From Climacium dendroides (Eukaryota > Streptophyta > Bryopsida > Hypnales > Climaciaceae): a DNA stretch of 64,000 nucleotides. Of the stretch, positions 40,966 to 53,995 are shown piece by piece. A program made the position numbers and the translations under genes. Below the pieces are notes generated by a model. The model saw only the letters and a program-made list of their open reading frames with translations, was not told the DNA's origin and did no database searches. The number at the start of each line of letters is the position of its first letter. Position 1 is the first letter of the stretch. The DNA lies in the NCBI GenBank assembly GCA_950106755.1, contig OX467094.1:23501-87500 (forward strand), given 5' to 3'.

Positions 40966-42480
40966 ATGAAATCTTATTACGTGCAATTCTATTTTTGGTT
41001 ATCAAAAACTCCATACCGTTCTTTGGAAAGGGCTTATAAAACAAGCAAAAAAATACAATATATAAAAAAAGATTATTTTTCTTATAAAAATAAGAATTTG
41101 TCTTCAAGACGGTCTTGGCAAGCCATAATGTTATATATAAATACAAATTTAAATAACTATGTATTTATAATATATTGCAGTCTTTTAGAATATAAAATTA
41201 GTTTATTTGTTTTAAGCATCATAAATAATTTAGTCTTAACTATATCAAATTTTTTTAATTCTTTTTTTTCTAAAGTTACTAATTATTTTCTAGTTTTTAT
41301 TAAATTTATTCCACAATTTTTAATGTTTCCTCAGTTTTATTTTTTTTCTTTTTGGAAAAATATTCTAAATTTTTTTTTTTTTTTTTCAAATAAAAACTTC
41401 TTAAAGAAAATTAAAAATGAAATAAACAAAATTAAAATTAATTGTAAAAAAAAATTTATTAAAATTAAAACTTCTTTTATTTTAACTAATTTAGTAAGAA
41501 AAGATTCAAAAAAAATTGAACAAATGAATAAAAAATTAGCTTGGATTGAAGCTAGTTTAAATGACTTAGATACATGGAAGCATTATTATTCTTTTTCTTT
41601 TTTTCCTCTCGAAAAAAAAAAATTAGAAAACACTTTATATTTTTTAGATTTTAAAAAAATTGATGTTACTACAGCGGCTTATGAATCTATAGGTCTTGTA
41701 CCTCGTTCAATAACTCGTACTTTATCTGGATTTCAGGCAGAGTTAACAGGACAATCAACTTCATTAGTTCTTCAAGATTTTCAAATATCTCGCTATCAGG
41801 CATTGGCTTCTGTACAATATATGTTATTTTTATTTTCTTTTCCCTGGGGATTTTCTATTTTCTTCAAAATTTGGTTTTTAGAGCCTTGGCTCAAAAATTG
41901 GTGGAATACTTATCAATTTCAAATTTTTCTTAATTCTTTTCAACAAGAAATAGCATTGAAACGACTTCAAGAGATAGAAGAACTTATTTGGTTAGATAAA
42001 ATAATGGTAAATTCTTTGAGAGAAATAAAATCACATGATCTTAATATAGAAATTCATCAAAAAACAATTCAGTTAGTCAAAATATATAATGAAAATAGTT
42101 TAAATACTCTTTTACAGTTATTAACAGACATTATTTATTTTATTATTTTAAGCGCCGTTTTTATCTTAGGTAAAAAAAGACTAGCTATTTTAAATTCTTG
42201 GATTCAAGAATTATTTTATAGTTTAAGCGATACAATGAAAGCTTTTTTTATTCTTTTATTAACAGATTTATGTATTGGATTTCATTCACCTCATGGTTGG
42301 GAAATAGTTATAGGTTCTTTTTTAGAACATTTGGGGTTTGCCCATAATAAACATATAATATCTTGTTTTGTTTCAACTTTTCCAGTCATTTTAGATACTG
42401 TTTTCAAATATTGGATTTTTCGGCATTTAAACCGTATATCTCCTTCTATCGTAGCAACTTATCATACAATGAATGAATAA
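40966..42480 (+). CDS. cemA: Inner envelope protein CemA (Ycf10)
   Basis: This 504-residue protein belongs to the CemA family of inner-envelope proteins linked to proton and potassium exchange and inorganic carbon uptake. The conserved C-terminal half has the motif [20 protein letters not shown] near residue 230 and several helices, ending [14 protein letters not shown]. The N-terminal half is longer and more variable than in flowering plants. A 17-T run at 41370-41386 lies in the frame. An internal ATG could shorten the protein, so the start is the least certain part. Confidence 0.94.
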   Translation: MKSYYVQFYFWLSKTPYRSLERAYKTSKKIQYIKKDYFSYKNKNLSSRRSWQAIMLYINTNLNNYVFIIYCSLLEYKISLFVLSIINNLVLTISNFFNSFFSKVTNYFLVFIKFIPQFLMFPQFYFFSFWKNILNFFFFFSNKNFLKKIKNEINKIKINCKKKFIKIKTSFILTNLVRKDSKKIEQMNKKLAWIEASLNDLDTWKHYYSFSFFPLEKKKLENTLYFLDFKKIDVTTAAYESIGLVPRSITRTLSGFQAELTGQSTSLVLQDFQISRYQALASVQYMLFLFSFPWGFSIFFKIWFLEPWLKNWWNTYQFQIFLNSFQQEIALKRLQEIEELIWLDKIMVNSLREIKSHDLNIEIHQKTIQLVKIYNENSLNTLLQLLTDIIYFIILSAVFILGKKRLAILNSWIQELFYSLSDTMKAFFILLLTDLCIGFHSPHGWEIVIGSFLEHLGFAHNKHIISCFVSTFPVILDTVFKYWIFRHLNRISPSIVATYHTMNE

Positions 42481-42666
42481 AAAATAAATATTTAATTATA
42501 AAATAATTTGTTAATTATTAGTTAGTTTTTTTGATTACTAATGTAGAGTAGAATATTTTTGATTTATGATCTTCATTATCATCATAATGGGCAGAATTAT
42601 AAATAAGGATCACTGGTTTAGCTAAGTATCCTGCTAATGAATTTTTTGAAAGAGAATAATTGAACT

Positions 42667-43626
42667 ATGCAGAACAAAAATATTAATCACTGGATAAAAA
42701 AGTGCGTGATTCGATCGATTTCGATCATAATCTTGATGAAAATGATAGCTTGGCCATCTATTTCCGAAGCATATCCAATTTTTGCACAACAAGTATATGA
42801 AGACCCTCGAGAAGCAACCGGTCGTATTGTATGTGCTAATTGTCATTTAGCTAAAAAACCTGTAGATATTGAAGTTCCTCAATCTATATTACCAGATACT
42901 GTATTTGAGGCTGTTGTTAAAATTCCTTACGATACACAAATCAAACAAGTTCTTGCTAATGGTAAAAAAGGAGCATTAAATGTAGGAGCTGTACTTATTT
43001 TACCCAAAGGATTTGAATTAGCGCCTTCAGATCGTATTCCTCCAGAAATGAAAGAGAAAATAGGTAATCTTTATTTTCAATCTTATAGTTCTGATAAAAA
43101 AAATATTATTGTAATAGGTCCTATTCCGGGTAAGAAATATAGTGAAATTATATTTCCTATTCTTTCACCAGATCCTGCTGTTAATAAAGAAACAAATTTT
43201 CTAAAATATCCTATATACTTAGGTGCTAATAGAGGAAGAGGACAAATTTATCCGGATGGAAGTAAGAGTAATAATACTGTCTATAATTCATCCATTACAG
43301 GTAAAGTAAGTAGAATTTTACGTAGAGAAAAAGGTGGTTATGAAATAACTATTGATAGTTTAGATGGTCGCCAAGTTGTAGATATTGTGCCTTCAGGACC
43401 AGAACTTATTATTTCAGAAGGTGAATTAATTCAAGCAGATCAACCTTTAACAAATAATCCTAATGTGGGTGGGTTTGGTCAAGGAGATGCAGAAATAGTA
43501 CTTCAGGATCAATTACGTATTCAAGGTCTTTTATTATTTTTTGCATCCGTTATATTAGCACAAATATTCTTAGTACTTAAAAAGAAACAATTTGAAAAAG
43601 TTCAATTAGCAGAAATGAATTTTTAG
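42667..43626 (+). CDS. petA: Cytochrome f
   Basis: Cytochrome f (319-residue precursor) is the c-type haem subunit of the b6f complex that passes electrons to plastocyanin. A signal peptide of about 35 residues ends SISEA; Tyr36, the new N terminus, is the axial haem ligand, and Cys56-Cys59-His60 (CANCH) bind the haem. One C-terminal helix ([17 protein letters not shown]) anchors it. The gene closes the psaI-ycf4-cemA-petA cluster. Confidence 0.98.
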   Translation: MQNKNINHWIKKCVIRSISIIILMKMIAWPSISEAYPIFAQQVYEDPREATGRIVCANCHLAKKPVDIEVPQSILPDTVFEAVVKIPYDTQIKQVLANGKKGALNVGAVLILPKGFELAPSDRIPPEMKEKIGNLYFQSYSSDKKNIIVIGPIPGKKYSEIIFPILSPDPAVNKETNFLKYPIYLGANRGRGQIYPDGSKSNNTVYNSSITGKVSRILRREKGGYEITIDSLDGRQVVDIVPSGPELIISEGELIQADQPLTNNPNVGGFGQGDAEIVLQDQLRIQGLLLFFASVILAQIFLVLKKKQFEKVQLAEMNF

Positions 43627-43685
43627 TTTTTGAATAAAAAAATTAAATTAAAGCGTTTGATTAATAGAATTCTTTTCTATTATGG

Positions 43686-44243
43686 ATGATCATTATAATG
43701 AAATTCAATTTAGGTTTTTTATGTTTATATAATATGATAGTCATTTCTTTAGAAATCGAATATTTTGAATATTGTTATCTTTTTCCTTTATTAAAAGAAA
43801 TGTTAAATTATCATGGATATGCATTAAAATTAAATTATTTAAAAAATTTGACTCAACAAGCATTAATAAACACATATCAATTAACTAAATGGGGGGGGAG
43901 GTTTCATAAATATTATAATAAATTCTACCATAATATATACTTTTTTATGATTCTAAAAAAAAATAATAAAAAATTAAAAAAAAGTATATATAATCAATAT
44001 ATATATGAAAATAGAAATATATATGAAAATAGAAATAAAAAATTACCAAAAAAATCTTTTTTGTATTTGATTTTTAAATTAATTATATCTCATAAAAAAT
44101 GGAAAGCTGATGAACTATATATAAAAATGGCTCATATTGCTTATTGTGAAAATCTAATAGATTTTCCGATTAAACTTTTTAAAATGGCTCGTTTTGAAAA
44201 ACAAACTTCTTTTTTTTTATTTACATTTTTAAGATGTAAATAA
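43686..44243 (+). CDS. Unassigned 185-codon ORF after petA
   Basis: I do not recognise this gene. The frame opens with MIIIMKFNLGFLCLYNMIVI, 60 nt after petA on the same strand, and ends FLFTFLRCK. It is rich in Lys, Asn, Tyr, Phe and Ile. The first 30 residues are hydrophobic; the rest is basic and probably soluble, with a more conserved-looking stretch ISHKKWKADELYIKMAHIAY near residues 135-153. An in-frame 18-bp duplication at 44001-44036 repeats IYENRN. A run of eight G at 43891-43898 encodes WGG. Standard plastid maps have no gene between petA and psbJ. It may be a real lineage-specific gene read from the petA transcript, a decaying gene, or chance. Confidence 0.5.
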   Translation: MIIIMKFNLGFLCLYNMIVISLEIEYFEYCYLFPLLKEMLNYHGYALKLNYLKNLTQQALINTYQLTKWGGRFHKYYNKFYHNIYFFMILKKNNKKLKKSIYNQYIYENRNIYENRNKKLPKKSFLYLIFKLIISHKKWKADELYIKMAHIAYCENLIDFPIKLFKMARFEKQTSFFLFTFLRCK

Positions 44244-44355
44244 AAAAAAATATATAGGTATATTTTTGTATTTATTATATTATTTATGTCAATATTCTAA
44301 ATTTTTTAGTATAAAAAAAAATTAGAATAATAAAAAAATGAGTTATTGTTTTACT

Positions 44356-44412
44356 AAATTGAAAAGATACTATAAAATTTATGTAATAAATTTTATAGTA
44401 TCTTTTCAATTT
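44356..44412. terminator. 26-bp perfect hairpin between ORF185 and psbJ
   Basis: Arms 44356-44381 and 44387-44412, loop TGTAA, in the spacer between the petA-side genes and the oppositely oriented psbE unit. Confidence 0.65.
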
Positions 44413-44533
44413 TATTATTATTTAAATAACAAAATTTTTAAAAATTTTGTTCAATTAAATTTTTTTTTTTTATTTTTTCTTATAATTTAGTCATTTTATG
44501 AATAATTTATATATCTATTCAAAAATTAAATTA

Positions 44534-44656
44534 TTATAACGATGAGCCTAATCCAGAGTATGAGCCATAGAAAAAGATACCCACTAAACCAATTACAAGA
44601 GTACCAAATACAGTACCTATTAACCATAAAGGAATTCTTCCGGTGGTATTTGCCAT
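44534..44656 (-). CDS. psbJ: Photosystem II protein J
   Basis: PsbJ (40 residues) is a one-helix photosystem II protein near the QB site. It reads [20 protein letters not shown] and ends SYSGLGSSL, the full family form. It is last in the psbE-psbF-psbL-psbJ unit, with AAGGAG 12 nt upstream. Confidence 0.97.
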   Translation of the reverse strand: MANTTGRIPLWLIGTVFGTLVIGLVGIFFYGSYSGLGSSL

Positions 44657-44773
44657 TTATCTTATACTCCTTTTTTAATTTCATTTTTAGTTATAACTTA
44701 AACAGAAAAAGAACAGTTATAAATATTAAATTTTAAATTCATTCCAAATAAGGCAAAAGAATTTCTGTTCTAA

Positions 44774-45054
<281 letters not shown>

Positions 45055-45306
45055 CTAAAAAGATCTAGTAAATTCATCAACTTGTTCTAGTGAATTGAAA
45101 CGACCAGTAATTAAAGGAACTTCTTGTCGGCTTTCTGTAAAATATTCATTTGGCCGAGGGCTTCCAAAAACGTCATAAGCCAAACCTGTACTAACAAATA
45201 GCCAACCTGCGATAAACAAAGATGGTATAGTTATGCTGTGGATTACCCAATATCGAATACTGGTAATAATATCAGCAAAAGGGCGTTCTCCTGTATTTCC
45301 AGACAT
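45055..45306 (-). CDS. psbE: Cytochrome b559 alpha subunit
   Basis: PsbE (83 residues) provides the other b559 haem histidine in [16 protein letters not shown] and one membrane helix. The start [20 protein letters not shown] fits the family; an in-frame ATG four codons upstream is less likely. First gene of psbE-F-L-J. Confidence 0.97.
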   Translation of the reverse strand: MSGNTGERPFADIITSIRYWVIHSITIPSLFIAGWLFVSTGLAYDVFGSPRPNEYFTESRQEVPLITGRFNSLEQVDEFTRSF

Positions 45307-45449
45307 GCTTAGCTCCATATATATTTGTAAAGGCTGATAAAAATTCTATAAAAGATTAAATCTAAAAAATTTTATAAAATATAGATCTTTTTTTAGCCTA
45401 GTTAGATTATCATTGTTATACCGAAGGTATTTTTGAAGCATACTAAATC

Positions 45450-45479
45450 AGTATATCTAGGATTGTTTTAACGCAGCAA
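45450..45479 (-). promoter_or_regulatory. psbE operon promoter
   Basis: Minus-strand TTGCTG (45474-45479) and TATACT (45450-45455) with an 18-bp spacer, about 145 nt before psbE. Confidence 0.5.
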
Positions 45480-46082
45480 GACAAATAAAATAAAAAGATG
45501 TAAAAAAATTGAAAGTTTTTTAAATTTTTTAGTCAATTTAATTAATTTTTCATAAAATTATTAATTTATTATGTAAAATATAACACCTTTTTTAGTATAT
45601 TATTTTTTTAGTATATTATATTAATTTAAATTATTAAAGTTTTATAGATTAAATTAAAAATAAAATTAACTATTATAAATTATAAATAATAATTTTTAGT
45701 AGAAATTAATATACTTGTATAATAAATAAAAAACAAATTATTTTTTATTAATTAAACTTTATGTTTAATACTTTTTTTTTCAACAAAATAGATAGAATTT
45801 CATTTCATTTAATCAAACTATCAATATAAACTGTTATTAATATAATTATTTAAATTTATATTAGATTTTTATAGAGAATAGAAATCATCCGAAATGAAAT
45901 AGTGGCAGAATTAGTTAAATCTGCTACTATGAAAAAAGCATTGAACAAAATAAAGTCAATGTTATATTTATAATTATTAAAAGTATTTTCGATTAATAAA
46001 ATTTTAATTCATAAAGAATTTAGGTAATTGTTTTACAAAAGATGTATACTAAATTTGTTATATTATCATTAGGATTTTTCTC
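45480..46082. other. Spacer upstream of psbE and petL
   Basis: AT-rich divergent spacer. It holds a 10-bp hairpin (45900-45909 with 45920-45929, one G-U) and, 11 nt later, a possible petL promoter TTGAAC (45941-45946) with TATATT (45963-45968) at 16 bp. No gene seen. Confidence 0.4.
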
Positions 46083-46178
46083 ATGCTTACTATAATCAGT
46101 TATTTTCTATTTTTGTTTGCTGCTTTATTTTTAGCTTTAGTTTTATTTATCGGTTTAAATAAAATACAACTTATCTAA
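46083..46178 (+). CDS. petL: Cytochrome b6f subunit VI (PetL)
   Basis: PetL (31 residues) is a one-helix subunit that stabilises the b6f dimer. It reads MLTIISYFLFLFAALFLALV and ends LNKIQLI. It precedes petG on the same strand. Confidence 0.95.
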   Translation: MLTIISYFLFLFAALFLALVLFIGLNKIQLI

Positions 46179-46300
46179 GAAACTATAAAAAAGGTAACTT
46201 TTAAAGTCCTATCAATTTCATTGTATTTCTCGAATAAAATTTGAGATTAATAATAAATTTAGTTATTTATAACTTAAATATTATTTTAGTTAAATAAAAA

Positions 46301-46414
46301 ATGGTTGAAGCATTGCTATCTGGAATTGTACTAGGGTTAATTCCAATAACTTTAGCTGGATTGTTTGTAACCGCCTACTTACAATATCGACGTGGTGATC
46401 AATTAGATCTTTAA
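46301..46414 (+). CDS. petG: Cytochrome b6f subunit V (PetG)
   Basis: PetG (37 residues) is a one-helix subunit required for b6f assembly. It reads [20 protein letters not shown] and ends YRRGDQLDL, identical in pattern to other land plants. No clear ribosome site precedes the ATG. Confidence 0.97.
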   Translation: MVEALLSGIVLGLIPITLAGLFVTAYLQYRRGDQLDL

Positions 46415-46445
46415 TTCAGAATTTATTTCAAAATATTTTCACAAT

Positions 46446-46519
46446 CACGCTCTGTAGGATTTGAACCTACGACATCAGGTTTTGGAGACCTGCGTTCTAC
46501 CGGGCTGAACTAAGAGCGC
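46446..46519 (-). tRNA. trnW-CCA: tRNA-Trp (CCA)
   Basis: 74-nt cloverleaf with anticodon CCA in CTCCAAA, acceptor GCGCTCT/AGAGCGT. Usual neighbour of trnP. Confidence 0.96.
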
Positions 46520-46649
46520 TTATTTCAAATGAAATTTTTAATAATAACAAATAATCTTTTAATTTTTATTTATTTATAACAAAAAAAAAAATAATTTAAC
46601 ATTACTAATTTACTTTGAAGTAGAATTTTATTATATATATATTTTCGGG

Positions 46650-46723
46650 TAGGGATGACAGGATTCGAACCTGCGACATTTTGTACCCAAAACAAACGCG
46701 CTACCAAACTGCGCTACATCCCT
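46650..46723 (-). tRNA. trnP-UGG: tRNA-Pro (UGG)
   Basis: 74-nt cloverleaf AGGGATGTAGCGCAGTTTGG... with anticodon TGG in TTTGGGT. No trnP-GGG is present in the window. Confidence 0.96.
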
Positions 46724-47277
<554 letters not shown>

Positions 47278-47441
47278 ATAAAATAGACTTTCATATAAAA
47301 AAAATTTATATTATAAATAATAATAATTTTGTTAGTTTTTTATTATTATTATAATTCGCTAAAAAATTTAAATTTAATTGCTAATTTTTTTAAATATATT
47401 TTATAAATTTTAGAGATTCAATATTCGAGATAAATAGTATT

Positions 47442-47639
47442 ATGGCCAAAAATAAAGATGTAAGAGTAACAATTACTTTAGAATGTACTAATTGTGCTCA
47501 AAATAATGAAAAAAAAAAATTAGGTATTTCTAGATATACTACTCAAAAAAACCGTCGTAATACGCCTATTCGATTAGAATTAAAGAAATTTTGTTCTTAT
47601 TGTAATAAGCATACTATTCACAAAGAAATAAAAAAATAA
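47442..47639 (+). CDS. rpl33: 50S ribosomal protein L33
   Basis: L33 (65 residues) is a small zinc-ribbon protein of the large subunit. Cys15, Cys18, Cys51 and Cys54 form the two CxxC knuckles. It starts [20 protein letters not shown]. It precedes rps18 by 9 nt. Confidence 0.97.
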   Translation: MAKNKDVRVTITLECTNCAQNNEKKKLGISRYTTQKNRRNTPIRLELKKFCSYCNKHTIHKEIKK

Positions 47640-47648
47640 ATAGTTTTT

Positions 47649-47888
47649 ATGAAACAAGCTATAAATAAATCTAAGCGATCTTCTCGTAGACGTTTACCAC
47701 CAATTAGATCAGGTGAGATTATTGATTATAAAAATATAAATTTACTTCGTAGATTTATCAGTGAACAAGGAAAAATTTTATCTAGACGAATGAATAGATT
47801 AACTTCAAAACAACAGCGTTTAATGACTATTGCTATTAAAAGAGCTCGTGTTTTAGCTTTATTACCTTTCCTAAATAATGAAAATTAA
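47649..47888 (+). CDS. rps18: 30S ribosomal protein S18
   Basis: S18 (79 residues) binds the small-subunit platform with S6. The core [20 protein letters not shown] and the [27 protein letters not shown] segment (here [20 protein letters not shown]) are present. It lacks long N- or C-terminal extensions. Ends in LPFLNNEN. Confidence 0.96.
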   Translation: MKQAINKSKRSSRRRLPPIRSGEIIDYKNINLLRRFISEQGKILSRRMNRLTSKQQRLMTIAIKRARVLALLPFLNNEN

Positions 47889-47956
47889 TTTAATTTTTTG
47901 ATTTATTGTTGCTAAAGTTTTCTATATTTTCAATAATTTTTTTAATAATTTATTAA

Positions 47957-47986
47957 CTTCCCTGGAACCCAATTGCTCCAGGGAAG
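47957..47986. terminator. Hairpin between rps18 and rpl20
   Basis: GC-rich 10-bp stem CTTCCCTGGA/TCCAGGGAAG with a 10-nt loop between convergent rps18 and rpl20. Confidence 0.7.
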
Positions 47987-48019
47987 GATTTTTATTTAAT
48001 CTTTTTTTTCATTTCTTTA

Positions 48020-48367
48020 TTATTCACTAACTTTTTGTAATATTATAAAAAAACAATTGTAATCTAGTAAAGCTATTTGCGCAAGCACTTTTCGATTCAA
48101 AAGGACTTGATTCTGATATAAATTTTGAATTAATTTGTTATAAGAAATTCCATTATTTCGGGATGCTGCGTTGATCCGAGTAATCCATAAGCGACGAAGA
48201 TCTCTTTTTCGTTTATTTCTATCTCGATAAGAAGAAGCTAAAGCTCGCATTCCTTGTTGATTGGCTGTCCGAAATAATTTTGAATGAGCCCCCTGAAATC
48301 CTGCTGTAAGTGTAAAAATATTTTTTCGTCGTTTTCGAGCTACATATCCACGTTTAACTCTAGTCAT
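48020..48367 (-). CDS. rpl20: 50S ribosomal protein L20
   Basis: L20 (115 residues) is an early-assembly 23S rRNA binder. It begins [20 protein letters not shown] and contains [20 protein letters not shown], the family signature. Its 3' end faces rps18. In land plants it is cotranscribed with the 5' part of rps12. Confidence 0.97.
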   Translation of the reverse strand: MTRVKRGYVARKRRKNIFTLTAGFQGAHSKLFRTANQQGMRALASSYRDRNKRKRDLRRLWITRINAASRNNGISYNKLIQNLYQNQVLLNRKVLAQIALLDYNCFFIILQKVSE

Positions 48368-48639
48368 TAATGTCTACTCTCATAAATTACTGATTGATTT
48401 TAATTAAGGAATAAAAAAATAATCTTTTTTTATTTACTTTTTATTATTATTTTTCTTATTTAATTCTATTGATTCTATTTTTTAAAAATTTGTTTAAAAT
48501 AAAAAAATAAAAACAAAATATATATATATATTTTATTTGATTATCACTATTTTTTAATCATAAAAAAAATAAACATATATATATGCATCTTCAGATACAT
48601 AAAATTATTTTTTTTTTATTTTTGATAAAAAAAAGCTGA
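48368..48639. other. AT-rich spacer rpl20 to rps12 intron half
   Basis: A/T runs with a short TA repeat near 48521-48530. No gene seen. Confidence 0.4.
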
Positions 48640-49246
48640 CTTTTCTGGTGTAGAAAGTAAAAATTCTAATGGCTTTTGCTACTTTAACCTTCCTAACCAT
48701 AATTTATTCAAGTTAAAAACCTTCTTATTCACAAAAGAATAGGACCTTGAAATAAGAAAAATAATGGATTCCATTGTTTCTATGACTTTTTCTTCAACGG
48801 TGAGGTCCTTTCTATATACCGGAGCTTTGTAAATTTAAAAATGTTATTTGTAATTTATATAATTTTCAAATTTTAGCTTTATTTGGTTAACTAAATAAAA
48901 AAAGTATTAAAATCAAAAACTTTTTTATCTAGTAACGATATGTTATTTTGATAGTTTGCTGGGCAGCTGACCTTATCAATCCATTTTTGCAATCATACAA
49001 TTATTTCATAATAAACTTTATTATTGTATTTTTTTTCGCTTAACACATCTGTAATTAAATCAATAGTATTGAAAATTTGCTTTTTTATCTTACATTAAAG
49101 TAATTGGATTTGCACCAATAAAAGCCATAAATTTTATTTATTTATTAAATAAATAATAGATTAGTAATTTGTTAAAATAAAAAAGGTTCTTCTGCTATAC
49201 TGAACTTTTTTATTCTTTATAATTTTATAATCATAACAAGTCGCAC
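48640..49246 (-). other. 5' half of the trans-spliced rps12 group II intron
   Basis: Minus-strand sequence after the rps12 5' exon begins GTGCG, the group II start. Up to about 48640 it has a more balanced composition than true spacers, including a segment at 48775-48835 (GGACCTCACCGTT on the minus strand) that looks structured. No frame is present. The other half should lie near the rps12 3' exons outside the window. The 3' limit of the half-intron is a guess. Confidence 0.55.
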
Positions 49247-49360
49247 ATACACTCTAGTACAAACTCCTCTTCGTTGAGGACATCCGCGAAGGGCTGGAGA
49301 TTTTGTTCTATTTTCTATCGGTTGTCTTCGGTTTCTAATTAATTGTTGAATAGTAGGCAT
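49247..49360 (-). CDS. rps12: 30S ribosomal protein S12, 5' exon (trans-spliced)
   Basis: This 114-nt exon encodes the first 38 residues of S12, [20 protein letters not shown] then [18 protein letters not shown], part of the decoding-site protein. It ends TAT before GTGCG and joins in trans to exon(s) located elsewhere, as in all land plants. The partner exon is not in the window. It lies between clpP and rpl20 on the same strand. Confidence 0.96.
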
Positions 49361-49518
49361 TTCAAATTATATGCAGAATTTATTGGTTTAAATTAATTTT
49401 AACCAGAAAAATATAATGTAAATTTTTTTATTTATTTAAATATATATTTATTTAAATATATATATTAAACAGATTTTAAATTTAGTTTTAAATTAAAAAA
49501 AAAAATTTATTTAAAAAT

Positions 49519-51289
49519 TTAAGTATTTTCTATAGCTACAAGATCTACAATGCCATAAATTTTTGCTTCTTTTGCTGACATAAAAACATCTCTTTCCATA
49601 TCTTCAGAAATAACCCATAAAGGTTTACCTATTCTTTGTACATAAACTCGAGTAATGTAATCACGAAGTTTTAGTACTTCTTCTGCTTCCATCATACATT
49701 CACCTGCTTGTCCATCATAATAAGAACTAGCAGGTTGATGAATCATTACCCTAATTATAAAATCCGATATAAAAATTGTATGAACTGTACAAGCATTTTT
49801 TATATTGTATACAGCTCTAAAAATAAAATAATAAAATATGTTTTGAAAAAATATAGATTTATTTCAATAAAATATTTTTTAATATAATTAACATTTTTAA
49901 CTATTTTAAATTTTATATACCATTTTTTTTTTGTTAAATACTATTATGGTTCTATTGTTCTATATTTTTTTTTATAAAACAATGCCAAAGTTTTTTTTTA
50001 ATATAGTTAAATTTTAATTTAACTAAAATTTAAAATTTATATTTTTATATTTTCTAGTTAATAAAAAGGTAAAGAAAATTATATTTATAACACTGAAATA
50101 AATAAAAAATTTTAATTAATTATCTTGATATTAAACTTTCTTTTAAGATGATTTTATCAAGCTTTTTATGTCATGCTATTATTACCTTATATGAGGCGTA
50201 TACATCTTTTTACTAATTAAAAAAAAGCAAATATTGGCGCGAAGCGTGAGGTAACGCTATACGTTTAGTAATTTCACCCCCAGTTGAAATAAATGATCCC
50301 ATGGAAGCTGCTAATCCCATACAAATTGTATGAACATCTGGAACTACAAATTGCATAGCATCATAAACAGATATTCCAGCTAGAACAGCTCCACCAGGAG
50401 AATTAATATATAAATACATATCTTTACTTTCATCTTCTCCATTTAAATACATCATAATTCCAATGAGTTGATTTGCAATTTCATCGTCTACATGTTGACC
50501 TAAAAAAAGTAATCTTTCCCGATAAAGTCGATTGTTATAATAAAATTTAATAAGTTATTTTTTTTTATATAACTGTACTAGCTTTTTTATTTGCCCAATA
50601 CAGTTTAAGCAGTTGAAAAAATATTATTAGTTTTTTCAGTTTTTTATAAAAATTTTAATATTTTCTATTTTTTTTCATAAATATTTTTAAATTAGTATCA
50701 TAACTTTGTTTAATAGTCTAAGTTCGTTTTTTATATACTTAGTGAACAGCATATTAAACAATTCATTCTTTAATATATTTGTTAAATAATCTATTTTTTT
50801 ATTTAAAATATTTTCGTATTTTATATCTTTTTTTTTTACAAACGGTTTTTAGTAATATCTTTAGGTTTATAATCTACTTCGGTAAAAATTAGTTAAGTCT
50901 TACCTACATATAAAAGTAAGTCTATTGCTTTTTTTTACTTTCTAGCCATTTTCAAAATAAAATTTTCAATTATTAAATTTAACTAAATTTTTTATTTAAA
51001 TCTTTAACGAAGTTTAAATCTTTATTTTTTGTTTCACTAACCATAGAAAAGATGACTAAATCTTTTTACTTAATAAATTTTATTAAGATATTATTTCATG
51101 CTATTAAAGTTTTAAGAATTTCTTAAGTTTAAAATGAAATAAAAACATCTAGATTATATTAAATAAATAAAAGATGATGGATAATTTCCATATAACCAAA
51201 TATGTTTAATAAACGCACTATACGTCGATCCAAACAGCATCTTCTTCTCCTGGAAGCCTAAAAGGCACTTTGGGAACACCAATGGGCAT
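49519..51289 (-). CDS. clpP: ATP-dependent Clp protease proteolytic subunit, two introns
   Basis: Three exons (51219-51289, 50243-50534, 49519-49752; 71, 292 and 234 nt) give a 198-residue serine protease subunit of the stromal Clp complex. It begins [20 protein letters not shown]. The catalytic Ser101 is in LAASMGSF and His126 in VMIHQPASS. Exon lengths 71 and 292 equal those of tobacco. Group II domain V hairpins lie at about 49779-49818 (intron 2) and 50571-50612 (intron 1). Intron 1 starts GTGCG but appears to end AA; intron 2 has a non-standard start. The extended C terminus ends VDLVAIENT. Confidence 0.95.
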
Positions 51290-53123
<1,834 letters not shown>

Positions 53124-53295
53124 ATTAATTTAATAAGGTTTCTTCTATCTTTTTTAATAATTTTTAATAAAAAATAAATTTAATTTAATAAAAAAAAATT
53201 ATATATATATATTATTTTTTTTCAAGCTTTTAAATAGAATCTATTTTCAATTAGTACGAAAGCTATCTCCATACTTCTCACTTATAATAAAATCT

Positions 53296-53403
53296 ATGGA
53301 AGCATTGGTTTATACATTTTTATTGGTAGGTACTTTAGGAATAATTTTTTTTGCTATTTTTTTTCGTGAACCACCTAAAATTCAAACTAAAGGAAAAAAA
53401 TAA
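53296..53403 (+). CDS. psbT: Photosystem II protein T
   Basis: PsbT (35 residues) is a one-helix protein at the photosystem II dimer interface. It reads [20 protein letters not shown] and ends TKGKK. It lies in the psbB operon 172 nt after psbB. Confidence 0.96.
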   Translation: MEALVYTFLLVGTLGIIFFAIFFREPPKIQTKGKK

Positions 53404-53442
53404 AAATTTTTAAGTTTATTTGGTTTTTTATAAAAATTAGTT

Positions 53443-53467
53443 ACCTTCCCTTTATCTTAGGGAAGGT
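53443..53467. terminator. Hairpin between psbT and psbN
   Basis: A 9-bp GC-containing stem ACCTTCCCT/AGGGAAGGT with a 7-nt loop between convergent psbT and psbN. A similar element is well known at this site in other plants. Confidence 0.7.
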
Positions 53468-53481
53468 CTTCAATAATTAAC

Positions 53482-53613
53482 TTAATCTTCATGCTCTTCA
53501 AAAGGATCTCTAAGTTCTTTAGAGGGTTGCCCAAAAGCTGTATAAAGAGCATAACCGGTAAAACTCACAAGTGAACACGAGATAAATATAGCGACTAATG
53601 TTGCAGTTTCCAT
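53482..53613 (-). CDS. psbN: PsbN, photosystem II assembly factor
   Basis: PsbN (43 residues) is a one-helix thylakoid protein needed for repair and assembly of photosystem II rather than a stable subunit. It reads [20 protein letters not shown] and ends PFEEHED. The ATG at 53613 gives the family length; the frame is open 24 codons further up. It is coded opposite to the psbB operon. Confidence 0.96.
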   Translation of the reverse strand: METATLVAIFISCSLVSFTGYALYTAFGQPSKELRDPFEEHED

Positions 53614-53710
53614 TTTTAAGTAATTCCAAAAGAATGGTTTATTTTTAATTAATTTAATTAATATAATAGTACACAAAGTTAACAAATCTCAACTAATGCA
53701 ATAAAATTTT

Positions 53711-53935
53711 ATGGCTACACAAATTATTGATGATACTCCTAGAACAAAAGGAAAACGAAGTGGTTTGGGAGATATATTAAAACCACTTAACTCAGAATAT
53801 GGTAAAGTTGCTCCTGGATGGGGCACAACACCTTTAATGGGTATTGCAATGGCACTGTTTGCAATTTTTTTAGTTATTATCCTTGAACTTTATAATTCTT
53901 CAGTACTATTAGATGGAGTTCCTGTAAGTTGGTAA
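53711..53935 (+). CDS. psbH: Photosystem II phosphoprotein (PsbH)
   Basis: PsbH (74 residues) is a one-helix subunit with a phosphorylated stromal N terminus ([18 protein letters not shown], with threonines near the start). It supports QA-QB electron transfer. It ends LLDGVPVSW. Its stop lies in a long palindrome, and petB follows. Confidence 0.97.
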   Translation: MATQIIDDTPRTKGKRSGLGDILKPLNSEYGKVAPGWGTTPLMGIAMALFAIFLVIILELYNSSVLLDGVPVSW

Positions 53936-53995
53936 TACCTTAAGAAGGTTCAATAAAAAAATTTAAATTTTTTTATTGAACCTTTTTAAGGTATT
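53934..53995. repeat. 62-bp near-perfect palindrome after psbH
   Basis: Arms 53934-53964 and 53965-53995 are directly adjacent and match at 30 of 31 positions, the last being a G-U pair in RNA. It begins at the psbH stop codon and probably marks the psbH 3' end and separates it from petB. Confidence 0.65.
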
